From assembly GCA_036478595.1 (NCBI GenBank), contig JAZGEF010000003.1:164780-228779 (forward strand): DNA of 64,000 bases, given 5' to 3'. The stretch's first letter is position 1. Every line of letters begins with the position of its first letter. Position numbers and translations under genes: made by a program. This DNA comes from Granulosicoccus sp036478595 (GTDB taxonomy: Bacteria > Pseudomonadota > Gammaproteobacteria > Granulosicoccales > Granulosicoccaceae). This document shows positions 45,353 through 53,780 of this stretch, one piece after another. The notes beneath the pieces were generated by a model. That model was not told where the DNA came from. It saw nothing but the letters and a program-made list of their open reading frames with translations, and made no database searches.

Positions 45353-45418
45353 TTACCCACAAGCTATCCACAGCTTTTCAAGGCGATATACCCGTCAACC
45401 ACCATATCTTGTGGTTAA
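45353..45418. promoter_or_regulatory. Three DnaA-box-like sites upstream of nrdJ
   Basis: TTACCCACA (45353-45361), CTATCCACA (45364-45372) and, inverted, TGTGGTTAA (45410-45418) each differ by one base from TTATCCACA. DnaA is known to act on nrd promoters in E. coli, and the sites lie some 170-230 bp before the NrdR boxes. Confidence 0.5.
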
Positions 45419-45586
45419 TTGTAAATTGACCTCTACATCTAGTGGATTTGATGTTGACGGACTACTGATTCCAGCAGTAGACTGCGCAGCCCGTATCGCA
45501 CTCTTAGCGTTTTTTGTGTTGCTGTTCACATTTTTTACAGCCACCAACACAGAAGAATTTCGTAATAGTTGCTCGCGTGGTCTATA

Positions 45587-45633
45587 ACACTATATGTAGT
45601 GCCCAGATCTTATATAATCACAACATGATGTGT
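45587..45633 (+). promoter_or_regulatory. Tandem NrdR boxes and -10 element of nrdJ
   Basis: ACACTATATGTAGTGC (45587-45602) is a near-perfect NrdR box; a second, TCACAACATGATGTGT (45618-45633), matches 12 of 16 consensus bases. Their starts are 31 bp apart, the usual three-helical-turn phasing. TATAAT (45613-45618) lies between them as a -10 element, so NrdR binding would block RNA polymerase. No good -35 is seen. Confidence 0.85.
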
Positions 45634-45736
45634 GATTAGATCGATTCTGGGCTGAATTTTTGCAACATCAAGCTCATGTTGCAAAGTATTGCGAGTGCAC
45701 CGTTCTGCCCGCATCGACTGGAGATGTAAAACATCA

Positions 45737-47905
45737 ATGAGTACCGTGGATCTAGTAGCCGTCCCCGACGCAGAAAAAACCAGCCTTCTAAACAGGATTC
45801 CCCTCCAGGAGACCTCTTTAGACATATGGGATAAAAAGTATCGGCTGAAAACCAAGGACGGAGACAATGTTGATCAATCAGTCAGCGATACCTTCCATCG
45901 GGTCGCTCGCGCATTGTCAGAAACCGAAAAAGACGATGCCAGCCAGAAAAAATGGTACCGGGAGTTTCTTTGGGCCTTGGAACAAGGCGCAACCCCCGCT
46001 GGGCGTATCACGTCCAATGCAGGCGCACTAGACCACAAACCGGCGACTTCAACGATCAACTGCACCGTGTCCGGCACGATTCAGGACTCAATGGATGACA
46101 TTCTGCACAAGGTGCATGAGGCAGGCCTAACACTTAAAGCCGGCTGCGGCATCGGTTACGATTTCTCAACACTACGCCCTCGTGGCGCTTACGTATCTGG
46201 CGCTGGTGCCTATACCTCAGGCCCACTGTCATTTATGGATATCTTCGATAAGATGTGCTTTACCGTGTCATCTGCAGGGGGGCGTCGTGGTGCTCAAATG
46301 GGTACCTTCGATGTACGTCATCCAGATGTACTCGAGTTCATCAAGGCTAAAAATGAAGATGGTCGCCTGCGTCAGTTCAATTTGTCCTTGTTGATCACTG
46401 AAGATTTTATTCAAGCGGTTAAAGCAGACGAGCCTTGGCAGCTGGCTTTCCCAATTCGTGAAAAAGAACTACAAGAAAACAACATCGAGCTAGACAACCC
46501 GGATCAAATTATTTGGCGCGATTGGCCAAGCCATTTAAATGCGGTTGTTAACGAAGAAGGGTTGGTCGCTTGCCGTATTTATAAAACATTACCTGCGCGC
46601 CGTTTGTGGGATTTGATTATGTCTTCCACCTATGACTTTGCAGAGCCCGGGTTCATCCTGATTGATAAAGTTAATGAGATGAACAATAACTGGTTTGATG
46701 AAAACATCCGAGCCACTAACCCTTGTGGCGAACAACCATTACCAGCTTATGGCGCTTGTCTGCTTGGTTCCATCAATCTAACTCGTTTTGTTATTGATCC
46801 ATTTACTGATAAAGCTCGTTTTGACTGGCCTCGATTTACTCGAACCGTTTCGATCTTTACGCGCATGCTCGATAATGTCGTTGAAGTAAATGGTTTACCA
46901 CTGCCGGAGCAACGCGCAGAGATCTTGCGCAAGCGTCGTCACGGCATGGGCTACCTTGGCTTGGGCAGCACGCTTACCTTGCTTGGGTTTAAGTACGGCA
47001 GCGCAAAGTCGCTTGAATTTACCGAAAAGGTTACACAAGAACTCGCGGTAACCGGCTGGCGTGAATCACTAAACTTGGCCAAAGAAAAGGGCCCAGCACC
47101 CATCATGAACGAAATGTTCACAGTAAATGGTGAGATGTTACGTAAGCGTCCTGAAATGAAAGATGATGGTTACAACATTGGTGATCAAGTTGCGGGCCGT
47201 GTGTTGCACGCTCGCTATAGCCGCTACATGCAACGCATCGCATCAGTTGATCCACAGCTGGTTGAGCAATTAGCAGAAACTGGCGCACGGTTCTCGCACC
47301 ATAGCTCTATTGCCCCTACTGGCACAATCGCATTATCACTAGCTAACAATGCTAGCAACGGTATAGAGCCAAGCTTTGCGCATCAGTACTCGCGTAACGT
47401 TATTCGTGAAGGAAAAAATACCAAAGAAAAAGTAGATGTGTGCTCATTTGAGCTGCTCGCCTACCGTGAGCTAGTTAATGCAGATGCCAACCCTGGCAGC
47501 ACTGATGCCGCTAAGCAATTACCGGACTACTTTATTTCTGCTGACGACATCTCTCCAGAGGAGCATGTTGCGGTACAAGCAGCTGCGCAAAAATGGATTG
47601 ATTCATCAATATCCAAAACGGCCAACATACCCACAGAGTTTCCGTTTGAAAAGTTCAAAGACATCTACATGACCGCTTACGATCAAGGCTTAAAGGGCTG
47701 CACGACGTTTCGCTTTAACCCAGAAAATTTCCAGGGCGTATTAGTGAAGGAAGAAGATCTGCAAAACACTGAATACCAATTCACCTTAGATGATGGTTCA
47801 GTGGTGAGCGTAAAAGGCAACGAAGAAATAGAATACGACGGCGAACTACATAGCGCCGCAAACTTGTACGACGCATTAAAAGAAGGATATTACGGCAAGT
47901 TCTAA
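45737..47905 (+). CDS. nrdJa: B12-dependent ribonucleotide reductase, catalytic subunit (NrdJa)
   Basis: Class II enzyme that reduces ribonucleoside di/triphosphates using adenosylcobalamin, without oxygen. Start at 45737 (MSTVDLVAVP..., 722 residues) is preferred; the frame is open from 45689. The active-site Cys segment STINCTVSGT, the NPCGEQPLPAYGAC loop and the SSIAPTGTIALS phosphate site are visible. It lacks the C-terminal redox cysteines, which sit in the next gene, as in the split Pseudomonas enzyme. Preceded by NrdR boxes. Confidence 0.93.
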   Translation: MSTVDLVAVPDAEKTSLLNRIPLQETSLDIWDKKYRLKTKDGDNVDQSVSDTFHRVARALSETEKDDASQKKWYREFLWALEQGATPAGRITSNAGALDHKPATSTINCTVSGTIQDSMDDILHKVHEAGLTLKAGCGIGYDFSTLRPRGAYVSGAGAYTSGPLSFMDIFDKMCFTVSSAGGRRGAQMGTFDVRHPDVLEFIKAKNEDGRLRQFNLSLLITEDFIQAVKADEPWQLAFPIREKELQENNIELDNPDQIIWRDWPSHLNAVVNEEGLVACRIYKTLPARRLWDLIMSSTYDFAEPGFILIDKVNEMNNNWFDENIRATNPCGEQPLPAYGACLLGSINLTRFVIDPFTDKARFDWPRFTRTVSIFTRMLDNVVEVNGLPLPEQRAEILRKRRHGMGYLGLGSTLTLLGFKYGSAKSLEFTEKVTQELAVTGWRESLNLAKEKGPAPIMNEMFTVNGEMLRKRPEMKDDGYNIGDQVAGRVLHARYSRYMQRIASVDPQLVEQLAETGARFSHHSSIAPTGTIALSLANNASNGIEPSFAHQYSRNVIREGKNTKEKVDVCSFELLAYRELVNADANPGSTDAAKQLPDYFISADDISPEEHVAVQAAAQKWIDSSISKTANIPTEFPFEKFKDIYMTAYDQGLKGCTTFRFNPENFQGVLVKEEDLQNTEYQFTLDDGSVVSVKGNEEIEYDGELHSAANLYDALKEGYYGKF

Positions 47906-47952
47906 GCTTTGCGTATATGCGGAGAGACAAGAACTAGATCGGGGATGAGACT

Positions 47953-48660
47953 ATGAAAATAACCAAAAAAATAGTTGGCTTTAGTGTCAACAAAGCAAAC
48001 GACAATTCAAGCATTGAAGCGACTCAAGCTCAGCCAGAACGAGCCGATGTCATTCAGATGCACGAAACGTTAAAACGACCAGAAAAACTGATCGGCTCTA
48101 CCTACAAATTGAAGGTGCCGACTCATGTGTCTGGCCACGCAATGTACATCACCATTAACGATATCATTTTAAATGAAGGCACAGAGCACGAGCTGCGCCG
48201 CCCATTTGAAGTGTTTATCAACACCAAAAATCTGGATCATTTCCAATGGATTGTTGCGCTTACGCTGATCATGTCAGCGGTGTTTCGCAAAGGTGGAGAC
48301 GTAACGTTCATCGTTGACGAACTGCGCTCCGTATTTGATCCACGTGGCGGTTACTGGAACAAGGGCAAGTACATGCCTTCGATCATTGCCGAGATTGGTG
48401 AGGTTATCGAAACTCATCTAATTGATATCGGTATGTTGAAGCGGGATGAGGTTGATCCTGAGCAACAGAAGATGATTGATGCAAAAAAGGCTGAATTAAA
48501 CGCAGAAGCTGAAGCAAGTGTTGCAGCTGAACCGGATAACAGCGGTGAAGAAGCCTGGCAAGCAAACGCAACACTGTGTACAAAATGCAACCACAAAGCG
48601 CTGGTGCTCAGGGATGGATGCCAAACCTGTCTCAATTGTGGCGATTCTAAATGCGGTTAA
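47953..48660 (+). CDS. nrdJb: Ribonucleotide reductase NrdJb subunit (TSCPD domain, redox tail)
   Basis: A 235-residue partner of NrdJa. Its middle (about 45-165) is the TSCPD-like domain (KLIGSTYKLKVPTHVSG...), and it ends in paired cysteines CTKC, CQTC and CGDSKCG, the tail that passes electrons from thioredoxin to the active site. It starts 47 bases after nrdJa. Split NrdJa/NrdJb genes are known in Pseudomonas. Confidence 0.9.
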   Translation: MKITKKIVGFSVNKANDNSSIEATQAQPERADVIQMHETLKRPEKLIGSTYKLKVPTHVSGHAMYITINDIILNEGTEHELRRPFEVFINTKNLDHFQWIVALTLIMSAVFRKGGDVTFIVDELRSVFDPRGGYWNKGKYMPSIIAEIGEVIETHLIDIGMLKRDEVDPEQQKMIDAKKAELNAEAEASVAAEPDNSGEEAWQANATLCTKCNHKALVLRDGCQTCLNCGDSKCG

Positions 48661-48771
48661 TGGCTTAAAGCCTGCCGACGCTGATAGAACCTTCCAATAT
48701 CGCTCTTGAATCCAATACAATATGGCTAGGTTGCCCCTGGCCTCTTATTGTCGACCAGATTAAAAAACAAC

Positions 48772-48996
48772 ATGAAATGCAATAGCTGCAATACCTTGAT
48801 GTTAGAAGATCGCTCAGAGACTAGCGCTCGCGCAACCACCACCTGGCATCGCTGCCCTTGCTGCAAGCAGGTTCGCCTAACAAGTGAACTTGGTACACCT
48901 ACGCAGGTTTATACACAGCAACAGTCCCTTAGCTATGCCGAGCGCAACGATCGCTTGAACCGATTCAGCAAACCAGCCAGGCGCGCTCCAGCATGA
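48772..48996 (+). CDS. Small zinc-ribbon protein
   Basis: A 74-residue basic protein with two CxxC pairs (CNSC near the N-terminus and CPCC after WHR), a likely zinc ribbon. Start at the ATG 48772 fits; the frame is open from a TTG at 48748. It overlaps the next gene by four bases (ATGA), so it belongs to the nrdJ transcript. Function not recognised. Confidence 0.65.
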   Translation: MKCNSCNTLMLEDRSETSARATTTWHRCPCCKQVRLTSELGTPTQVYTQQQSLSYAERNDRLNRFSKPARRAPA

Positions 48997-49286
48997 GCGA
49001 ACTCCAGCTTTCAGGAAAACTGATTAGCGATATCAAAGCGGTATTAGAACAACACGACGCTGGTGCTAATGACCCAGGTGTGTGTTCGCAATATTTGTGT
49101 GCTGTCGTTGGCTACATGCTAGGTCAACAAGAAATGCCACCAGCCCAAAAAAACGAAGTCCTCGACGAACTCAGCTCATTTATGAAGCATGTTGTCGATG
49201 ATGTCTCGCAGCAACAGCGGCCTAAACCTGCTGCACCTGCACCACCACCAATTGATGCCTTCGGCATTTGGAAACCGAAATCATGA
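48993..49286 (+). CDS. Conserved-looking hypothetical protein
   Basis: A 97-residue acidic, mostly helical protein with a Pro/Ala-rich linker (about 74-86) and a short tail DAFGIWKPKS. ATGA overlaps with the genes on both sides show translational coupling. I do not recognise the family. Context (nrdJ and a parvulin) gives no firm role. Confidence 0.6.
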   Translation: MSELQLSGKLISDIKAVLEQHDAGANDPGVCSQYLCAVVGYMLGQQEMPPAQKNEVLDELSSFMKHVVDDVSQQQRPKPAAPAPPPIDAFGIWKPKS

Positions 49287-49561
49287 GCCAAGCCACCGCC
49301 CGCCACATCCTTGTTGATAGCGAAGGCAAATGCCAAGGTTTAATCGATCAAATAAAAGGCGGAGCAGACTTCGCTGATTTAGCCAAAGCCAATTCTAGTT
49401 GCCCCTCTGGCGCTGAAGGCGGCCATTTAGGCACGTTCGGACGCGGCCAAATGGTGCCTGAATTCGACGTGGCCTGCTTTGATGGCGAAGTGGGCGAAGT
49501 ACAAGGGCCAATCAAAACGCAATTTGGTTATCACATCGTAGAGGTGACGGCTCGCACTTAA
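49283..49561 (+). CDS. ppiC: Peptidyl-prolyl cis-trans isomerase, parvulin type (PpiC)
   Basis: Single-domain cytoplasmic parvulin of 92 residues that isomerises peptide bonds before proline. It begins ATARHILV, with the FADLAKANSSCPSGAEGGHLG core and the GYHIVEV end typical of the family. The ATG at 49283 overlaps the preceding stop (ATGA); an earlier in-frame codon at 49268 is less likely. Confidence 0.92.
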   Translation: MSQATARHILVDSEGKCQGLIDQIKGGADFADLAKANSSCPSGAEGGHLGTFGRGQMVPEFDVACFDGEVGEVQGPIKTQFGYHIVEVTART

Positions 49562-49664
49562 TAGCTGTACCTTTGTGAAAAACACAGTGACAACTACCCA
49601 ACACTTTGTCCATGTATAGCAGGGGCTTCGATGTCGCTCAGATGCTTCCCTCCTGTTTGCTAAA

Positions 49665-50231
49665 TTAGCTTGAGTAAGCTCGTAACACCTTAATCAGTTC
49701 ATCCATGGGCTCGCTAATACCTTTGGATTGATGCACCACCATACCCGAGGGATCTACCACAGTGAGTGTATTCGAATGCGCAATATCATCTTGACCCATT
49801 GGTCGATATCGCGTCCCTAATATCGCTGCAAGCTCTTGGACAGTATCAGGATCAGCGTGAAGCATTGTCCAGCGATTCTCATCAAGCTTGTGTTTTAGCA
49901 TATAGGCCTTGAGCACTTCCGGTGTATCTCGAATTGGGTCCAGCGAGATTAACGTAAAGTGAGCCTCATCAATTAAATCTGCTGGAAGTTCTTCTTCTAT
50001 GCTGATTAACTTCGCGAGGATGAGCGGACAGGTATGCTCGCAATAGGTATAGACAAAGGCCATGATTTGCGTCTTACCTGAAAAGTCAGAAATCGATACG
50101 GTTTCTGCGTTCTGTGTTTGCCACTCTGAATTAAGTTGATAGATTGAATCATCCGGAAATTCCCCCGCACTAGCGAACAAAGAAAATAAGGACAAGCTCA
50201 GCAATACGACTTTTAGTTTATCAATACCCAT
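49665..50231 (-). CDS. SCO1/SenC family copper protein
   Basis: Periplasmic thioredoxin-fold copper chaperone of 188 residues with a signal peptide (about 1-22). Copper ligands are Cys64 and Cys68 (CEHTC) and His152 (AHSNT). Coming last in the nirK-nirV-sco cluster, it may load copper into NirK (inference); the family's best-known role is assembly of cytochrome oxidase CuA. Confidence 0.87.
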   Translation of the reverse strand: MGIDKLKVVLLSLSLFSLFASAGEFPDDSIYQLNSEWQTQNAETVSISDFSGKTQIMAFVYTYCEHTCPLILAKLISIEEELPADLIDEAHFTLISLDPIRDTPEVLKAYMLKHKLDENRWTMLHADPDTVQELAAILGTRYRPMGQDDIAHSNTLTVVDPSGMVVHQSKGISEPMDELIKVLRAYSS

Positions 50232-50261
50232 TTTATCAATCCTCTTGTGGATTAAATTTAC

Positions 50262-51110
50262 TTACTCAATGCTCTGCAATTCGACTATATTTTTTGCACA
50301 CCTAAAGCCAAGCGATCCGAGCGTATAAGAAGCTTCGTAGCTACTGCGCAGCGCATAACGCATGAATGCGGCATAGTCCGAAGGATTAGATGAAGACGCG
50401 GCTCCAGCACCACAAAAAAGCTCCCTCTCAAGCTGTGTGTCGCCTCGCGATTCGCCAGTGATCAACACACTATTAAAATCATTCACCATTTCCCACACCA
50501 CACCATGCATACCCTGAATGCCCCATACATTAGTGGGTGTTTCACTCACACCAGGCAAGGCACTGCTGGTAAGCGCGCTGTACCAGCTCAAAATACGTGA
50601 CAGGTGTTCCGCATTGTGGCTGGCATCCACCTCAGTGCGACTAGCCCTAGCGGCGTACTCCCATTCGTCGAGTGCGGGCAGCCGTTTATCCAATGCCTTG
50701 CAATATGCCCTGGCTGCAAACCACGACACATTGGTAACTGGTTGTGATAACCATGTTGGCGAACGTTCGGCCACTTCGCTAACAGTTATATTCGGGAAGT
50801 GATGAAGGTATTGAGTATCAGCAAACAACGATTTCACATTTTGTTTACTCCACTCTGGATTGGCGGTAGTGAAGGCGGTGAAATCATCATTGCTAACCAA
50901 CAGTTTATCGATGTAATAACTCTCAACCATTACACCACTTGGCAATGTGGGATCTTTGAACAAGGGACTGTACTCCCCGCCACCAACAACAACCATCCCA
51001 GACGGAATATTAGCAGCGCTGGACGCGGACGCAGGTGCAAACAACGCCAAAAAAAACCAAACCATAAATACAAGCAAATGGTAGTTTTTTAAAGAGATCA
51101 ATATCGCCAC
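50262..51110 (-). CDS. nirV: NirV-like formylglycine-generating-enzyme family protein
   Basis: A 282-residue exported protein with the SUMF1/FGE-sulfatase fold: VVVGGGEYSPL, then PVTNVSWFAARAYCKALDKRLPALDEWEYAAR (split at its Trp/Cys/Glu core), WGIQGMHGVVWEMVND and a C-terminal GFRCAK. Proteins of this family encoded next to nirK are called NirV; their function is unproven. It lies 12 bases after nirK in the same direction. Confidence 0.82.
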   Translation of the reverse strand: MAILISLKNYHLLVFMVWFFLALFAPASASSAANIPSGMVVVGGGEYSPLFKDPTLPSGVMVESYYIDKLLVSNDDFTAFTTANPEWSKQNVKSLFADTQYLHHFPNITVSEVAERSPTWLSQPVTNVSWFAARAYCKALDKRLPALDEWEYAARASRTEVDASHNAEHLSRILSWYSALTSSALPGVSETPTNVWGIQGMHGVVWEMVNDFNSVLITGESRGDTQLERELFCGAGAASSSNPSDYAAFMRYALRSSYEASYTLGSLGFRCAKNIVELQSIE

Positions 51111-51122
51111 AATAATGCCGCG

Positions 51123-52562
51123 CTAATGCCCTGATCGTGCGGTTTGCACATCAGCTGGAAGAATTTCTCCGCCATTGTTGTTCCATGTGTTCAACACATA
51201 GGTGAGCACGTTAGCGACCTGCTCGTCTGTCAGGTTGACAGCTGGCATGACACTATTATATGAATCTCCGTTAACTGCAATTTCACCACTAAGGCCTTCG
51301 AGCAAAACTTTTATAGCCCGTTTTGAATCAGATAATAAATAGTCGGATCCAGCCAGTGGCGGAAACGCTCCCGCTATGCCAATGCCGCTGGGTTGGTGGC
51401 AAGCTGAGCAATTTTGATCATACAAACGCTGACCAAGCTGAATGCGTTCATCCATATTTTTTGCCGTCGCAGCTACCGGTGCAGTCTCTCCTGCTATTGA
51501 TTGGATTGCTCCGCCTTCTGGCAAATATATCGAATCATCCTCTTTACCAGAATAAATGGTGTCATCAGCGGGCCCAGACACTTCGAGCATGGCCAAGGCA
51601 CCTTTGTTAAAGGCTCTGAATATCGAATGATCGACCAGAATGAAAGTACCAGGCACTTCAACTTTAAACTCTACGATTGCAGAACCGCCAGCGGGGATAA
51701 GCGTGGACTGCACGTTGGTATTAATTAAATCTCCGCCCTCGACATAAACTTTATCGAAAATTTCGCCGATGACATGAAATGACGACAATAAGTTAGGGCC
51801 GCCGTTACCAATATATAGACGGACCGTCTCTCCCACGTTGGCAGTTAATGCGTTGTCACCTATGGTGCTGCCTACTGATCCGTTAAAAACAACATAGTCA
51901 GCGTGTTCCAACAACGCTTTCTGCATATCAAAAGGTTGCAATCCTTCCTCACCGTATGCCCCCGCGGTATAAAACTCGCTTTGCATAATGTAATACTCAC
52001 GATCCACCGGGGGTAATCCCTCTTCTGGCTCCACCAGAATTAAACCGTACATGCCATTTGCTATGTGCATTCCCACTGGCGCAGTAGCACAATGGTAAAC
52101 AAACAACCCGGGGTTCAAGGCTTCGAAAGAAAACTGTGAGGAATGGCCCGGCGCTGTGAAAGATGATGTAGCGCCGCCGCCAGGGCCGGTTACCGCATGC
52201 AGGTCGATGTTGTGCGGCATTTTGCTAGAAGGGTGATTGTTTAGATGAAATTCAATTTCATCGCCTTCTCGTACGCGTATAAAACTACCCGGCACTGTGC
52301 CACCAAACGTCCAAAAGGTGTAGTCCACTCCATCAGCCAGGCTGCCCTGCAGCTCAACAGTATCCAGATTAACGACAACCTTTGCCGGCGCCGTTCTTGT
52401 AATACTAGGCGGCACTAATGGCGCCGTGGTGAGCTGCGATTCTATAACGGGTAAATCATCGACTGCCAGTGCGGTCGATGCAACAAACGGTATAGCGCAA
52501 CACGTTATTAAAATCGACTGCCCTACTTCGAATAGTGTTTTGATGTGCTTGTCCATATTCAA
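51123..52562 (-). CDS. nirK: Copper nitrite reductase NirK with C-terminal cytochrome c domain
   Basis: Periplasmic enzyme that reduces nitrite to NO. It has 479 residues: signal peptide (about 1-33), two cupredoxin domains and a fused c-type cytochrome. Type 1 Cu ligands: His117, Cys158, His166, Met171. Type 2: His122, His157, His312; catalytic Asp120 and His263. Heme motif CSACH at 385-389, with Met439 a likely axial ligand. Such fusions are known (for example in Ralstonia) and take electrons through the attached heme. No NO reductase is encoded here. Confidence 0.93.
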   Translation of the reverse strand: MNMDKHIKTLFEVGQSILITCCAIPFVASTALAVDDLPVIESQLTTAPLVPPSITRTAPAKVVVNLDTVELQGSLADGVDYTFWTFGGTVPGSFIRVREGDEIEFHLNNHPSSKMPHNIDLHAVTGPGGGATSSFTAPGHSSQFSFEALNPGLFVYHCATAPVGMHIANGMYGLILVEPEEGLPPVDREYYIMQSEFYTAGAYGEEGLQPFDMQKALLEHADYVVFNGSVGSTIGDNALTANVGETVRLYIGNGGPNLLSSFHVIGEIFDKVYVEGGDLINTNVQSTLIPAGGSAIVEFKVEVPGTFILVDHSIFRAFNKGALAMLEVSGPADDTIYSGKEDDSIYLPEGGAIQSIAGETAPVAATAKNMDERIQLGQRLYDQNCSACHQPSGIGIAGAFPPLAGSDYLLSDSKRAIKVLLEGLSGEIAVNGDSYNSVMPAVNLTDEQVANVLTYVLNTWNNNGGEILPADVQTARSGH

Positions 52563-52699
52563 CCCCTTTGGTAATCATATTTACGATAACTAGCTCAAGA
52601 AGCTTAGGCCCATTGGCATAACTAGGGTTCTACGCTTCGTATGCAAGCACAAATGTTCTATTCATGCTCCCTATTGCTCAAAAGTGCAGAGAGTACAGC

Positions 52700-53290
52700 T
52701 TATTGCCAACCCTCAACGCCTGCCATATCAGGTAATTCGTGGGCGATGCCTTTATGACAATCTATGCACGTTTTCTCGCCACTCGCGAGCAACGTACTAT
52801 GCGACTGTTCGGCGCGTACGCTTTGTTTTGTGAAATCCATATAACTTAGATCATGGCAGTTTCGGCACTCGAGTGAATCATTCGCTTTTAGCCTGGTCCA
52901 TTCGTGCTGTGCGAGCTTACGGCGATGTGCTAGAAATTTTTCACGTGTGTTGATGGTTCCAAAAATCGTACCCCATACTTCTTTGGACGCCTGCATCTTC
53001 CGAGCGATTTTGTTTGTCCATTCATGCGGCACATGACAGTCTGGGCATGTGGCTCGAACACCGGATCCGTTAGTGTAGTGGACTGTGCTTTTTAACTCCT
53101 GATAGACGTTATCTTGCATTTCGTGGCAACTTATGCAAAAGGTCTCGGTATTGGTAGCTTCTAATGCGGTATTAAAACCACCCCAAAATATTACGCCAGC
53201 AATAAAACCACCCATGGTCAAAAAACCGAGGCTGTAATGCACGCTGGGTTTTCCGATGACTCGCCACAGATTTTTAATCATAGCTATCAT
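52700..53290 (-). CDS. napC: NapC/NirT tetraheme cytochrome c
   Basis: Membrane-anchored quinol dehydrogenase that feeds NapAB. It has 196 residues: one N-terminal helix (about 20-40) and four CxxCH motifs at 52-56, 82-86, 152-156 and 185-189. It is the last gene of napEDABC, 13 bases after napB. Confidence 0.95.
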   Translation of the reverse strand: MIAMIKNLWRVIGKPSVHYSLGFLTMGGFIAGVIFWGGFNTALEATNTETFCISCHEMQDNVYQELKSTVHYTNGSGVRATCPDCHVPHEWTNKIARKMQASKEVWGTIFGTINTREKFLAHRRKLAQHEWTRLKANDSLECRNCHDLSYMDFTKQSVRAEQSHSTLLASGEKTCIDCHKGIAHELPDMAGVEGWQ

Positions 53291-53303
53291 AGATATATGC
53301 CCG

Positions 53304-53780
53304 TTATTTATTCAAAAGTGAATCGACGTCTTTAAAATCATTGCCAACCAATGGGCGGGCATCCACCTGCGGCACGTGGCATTGATTACAAAAATAACGC
53401 CTAGGAGAAACCTCGGCCAGAAAGTTTCCATCTCGATCCATATAGTGTGTAACGCTCACCATTGGCGCTTGCGATTCTCCAGTGTGGCGCCGGCTGTGAC
53501 AAGCAAGGCATTTGTTAGCATTAAGATTGACTGTGTATTTATCGATCTTGTGCGGGATGGTAGGCGGTTGCATTGGGTAGTTACGTTCACGTTTCACATC
53601 ATTGTTTTCTATCAGCATCATCCGTGGGGGCTCTGCTTGTTCAGCGATGCTGCCCTTGCGAAGCGTTGCTAAATTATCCGGGTCCGCAAACAACAAGCCA
53701 GCAACACCAACCATTGACACCATCAAGCTAGATCCAACTATTCGGCGAAACCATTTTCTTTTGCGAGTATCGGTATTCAT
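53304..53780 (-). CDS. napB: NapB, diheme electron-transfer subunit of nitrate reductase
   Basis: Periplasmic cytochrome passing electrons from NapC to NapA. Start at 53780 (MNTDTRKRKW..., 158 residues) gives an ATGA overlap with napA. It has a signal peptide/anchor (about 11-30) and two heme motifs, CLACH and CNQCH, each near the conserved HYMDRDG and VPQVDA segments. Confidence 0.93.
   Translation of the reverse strand: MNTDTRKRKWFRRIVGSSLMVSMVGVAGLLFADPDNLATLRKGSIAEQAEPPRMMLIENNDVKRERNYPMQPPTIPHKIDKYTVNLNANKCLACHSRRHTGESQAPMVSVTHYMDRDGNFLAEVSPRRYFCNQCHVPQVDARPLVGNDFKDVDSLLNK

Noticed and set aside
45261..45587. Open frame of 108 codons before nrdJ
   Set aside because: It covers the DnaA-like boxes and runs up to the NrdR box, has no recognisable product, and its composition is unlike neighbouring genes.
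48748..48771. TTG start for the zinc-ribbon gene
   Set aside because: The ATG at 48772 places the CxxC pair at the N-terminus as expected for such proteins; the TTG adds eight unconvincing residues.
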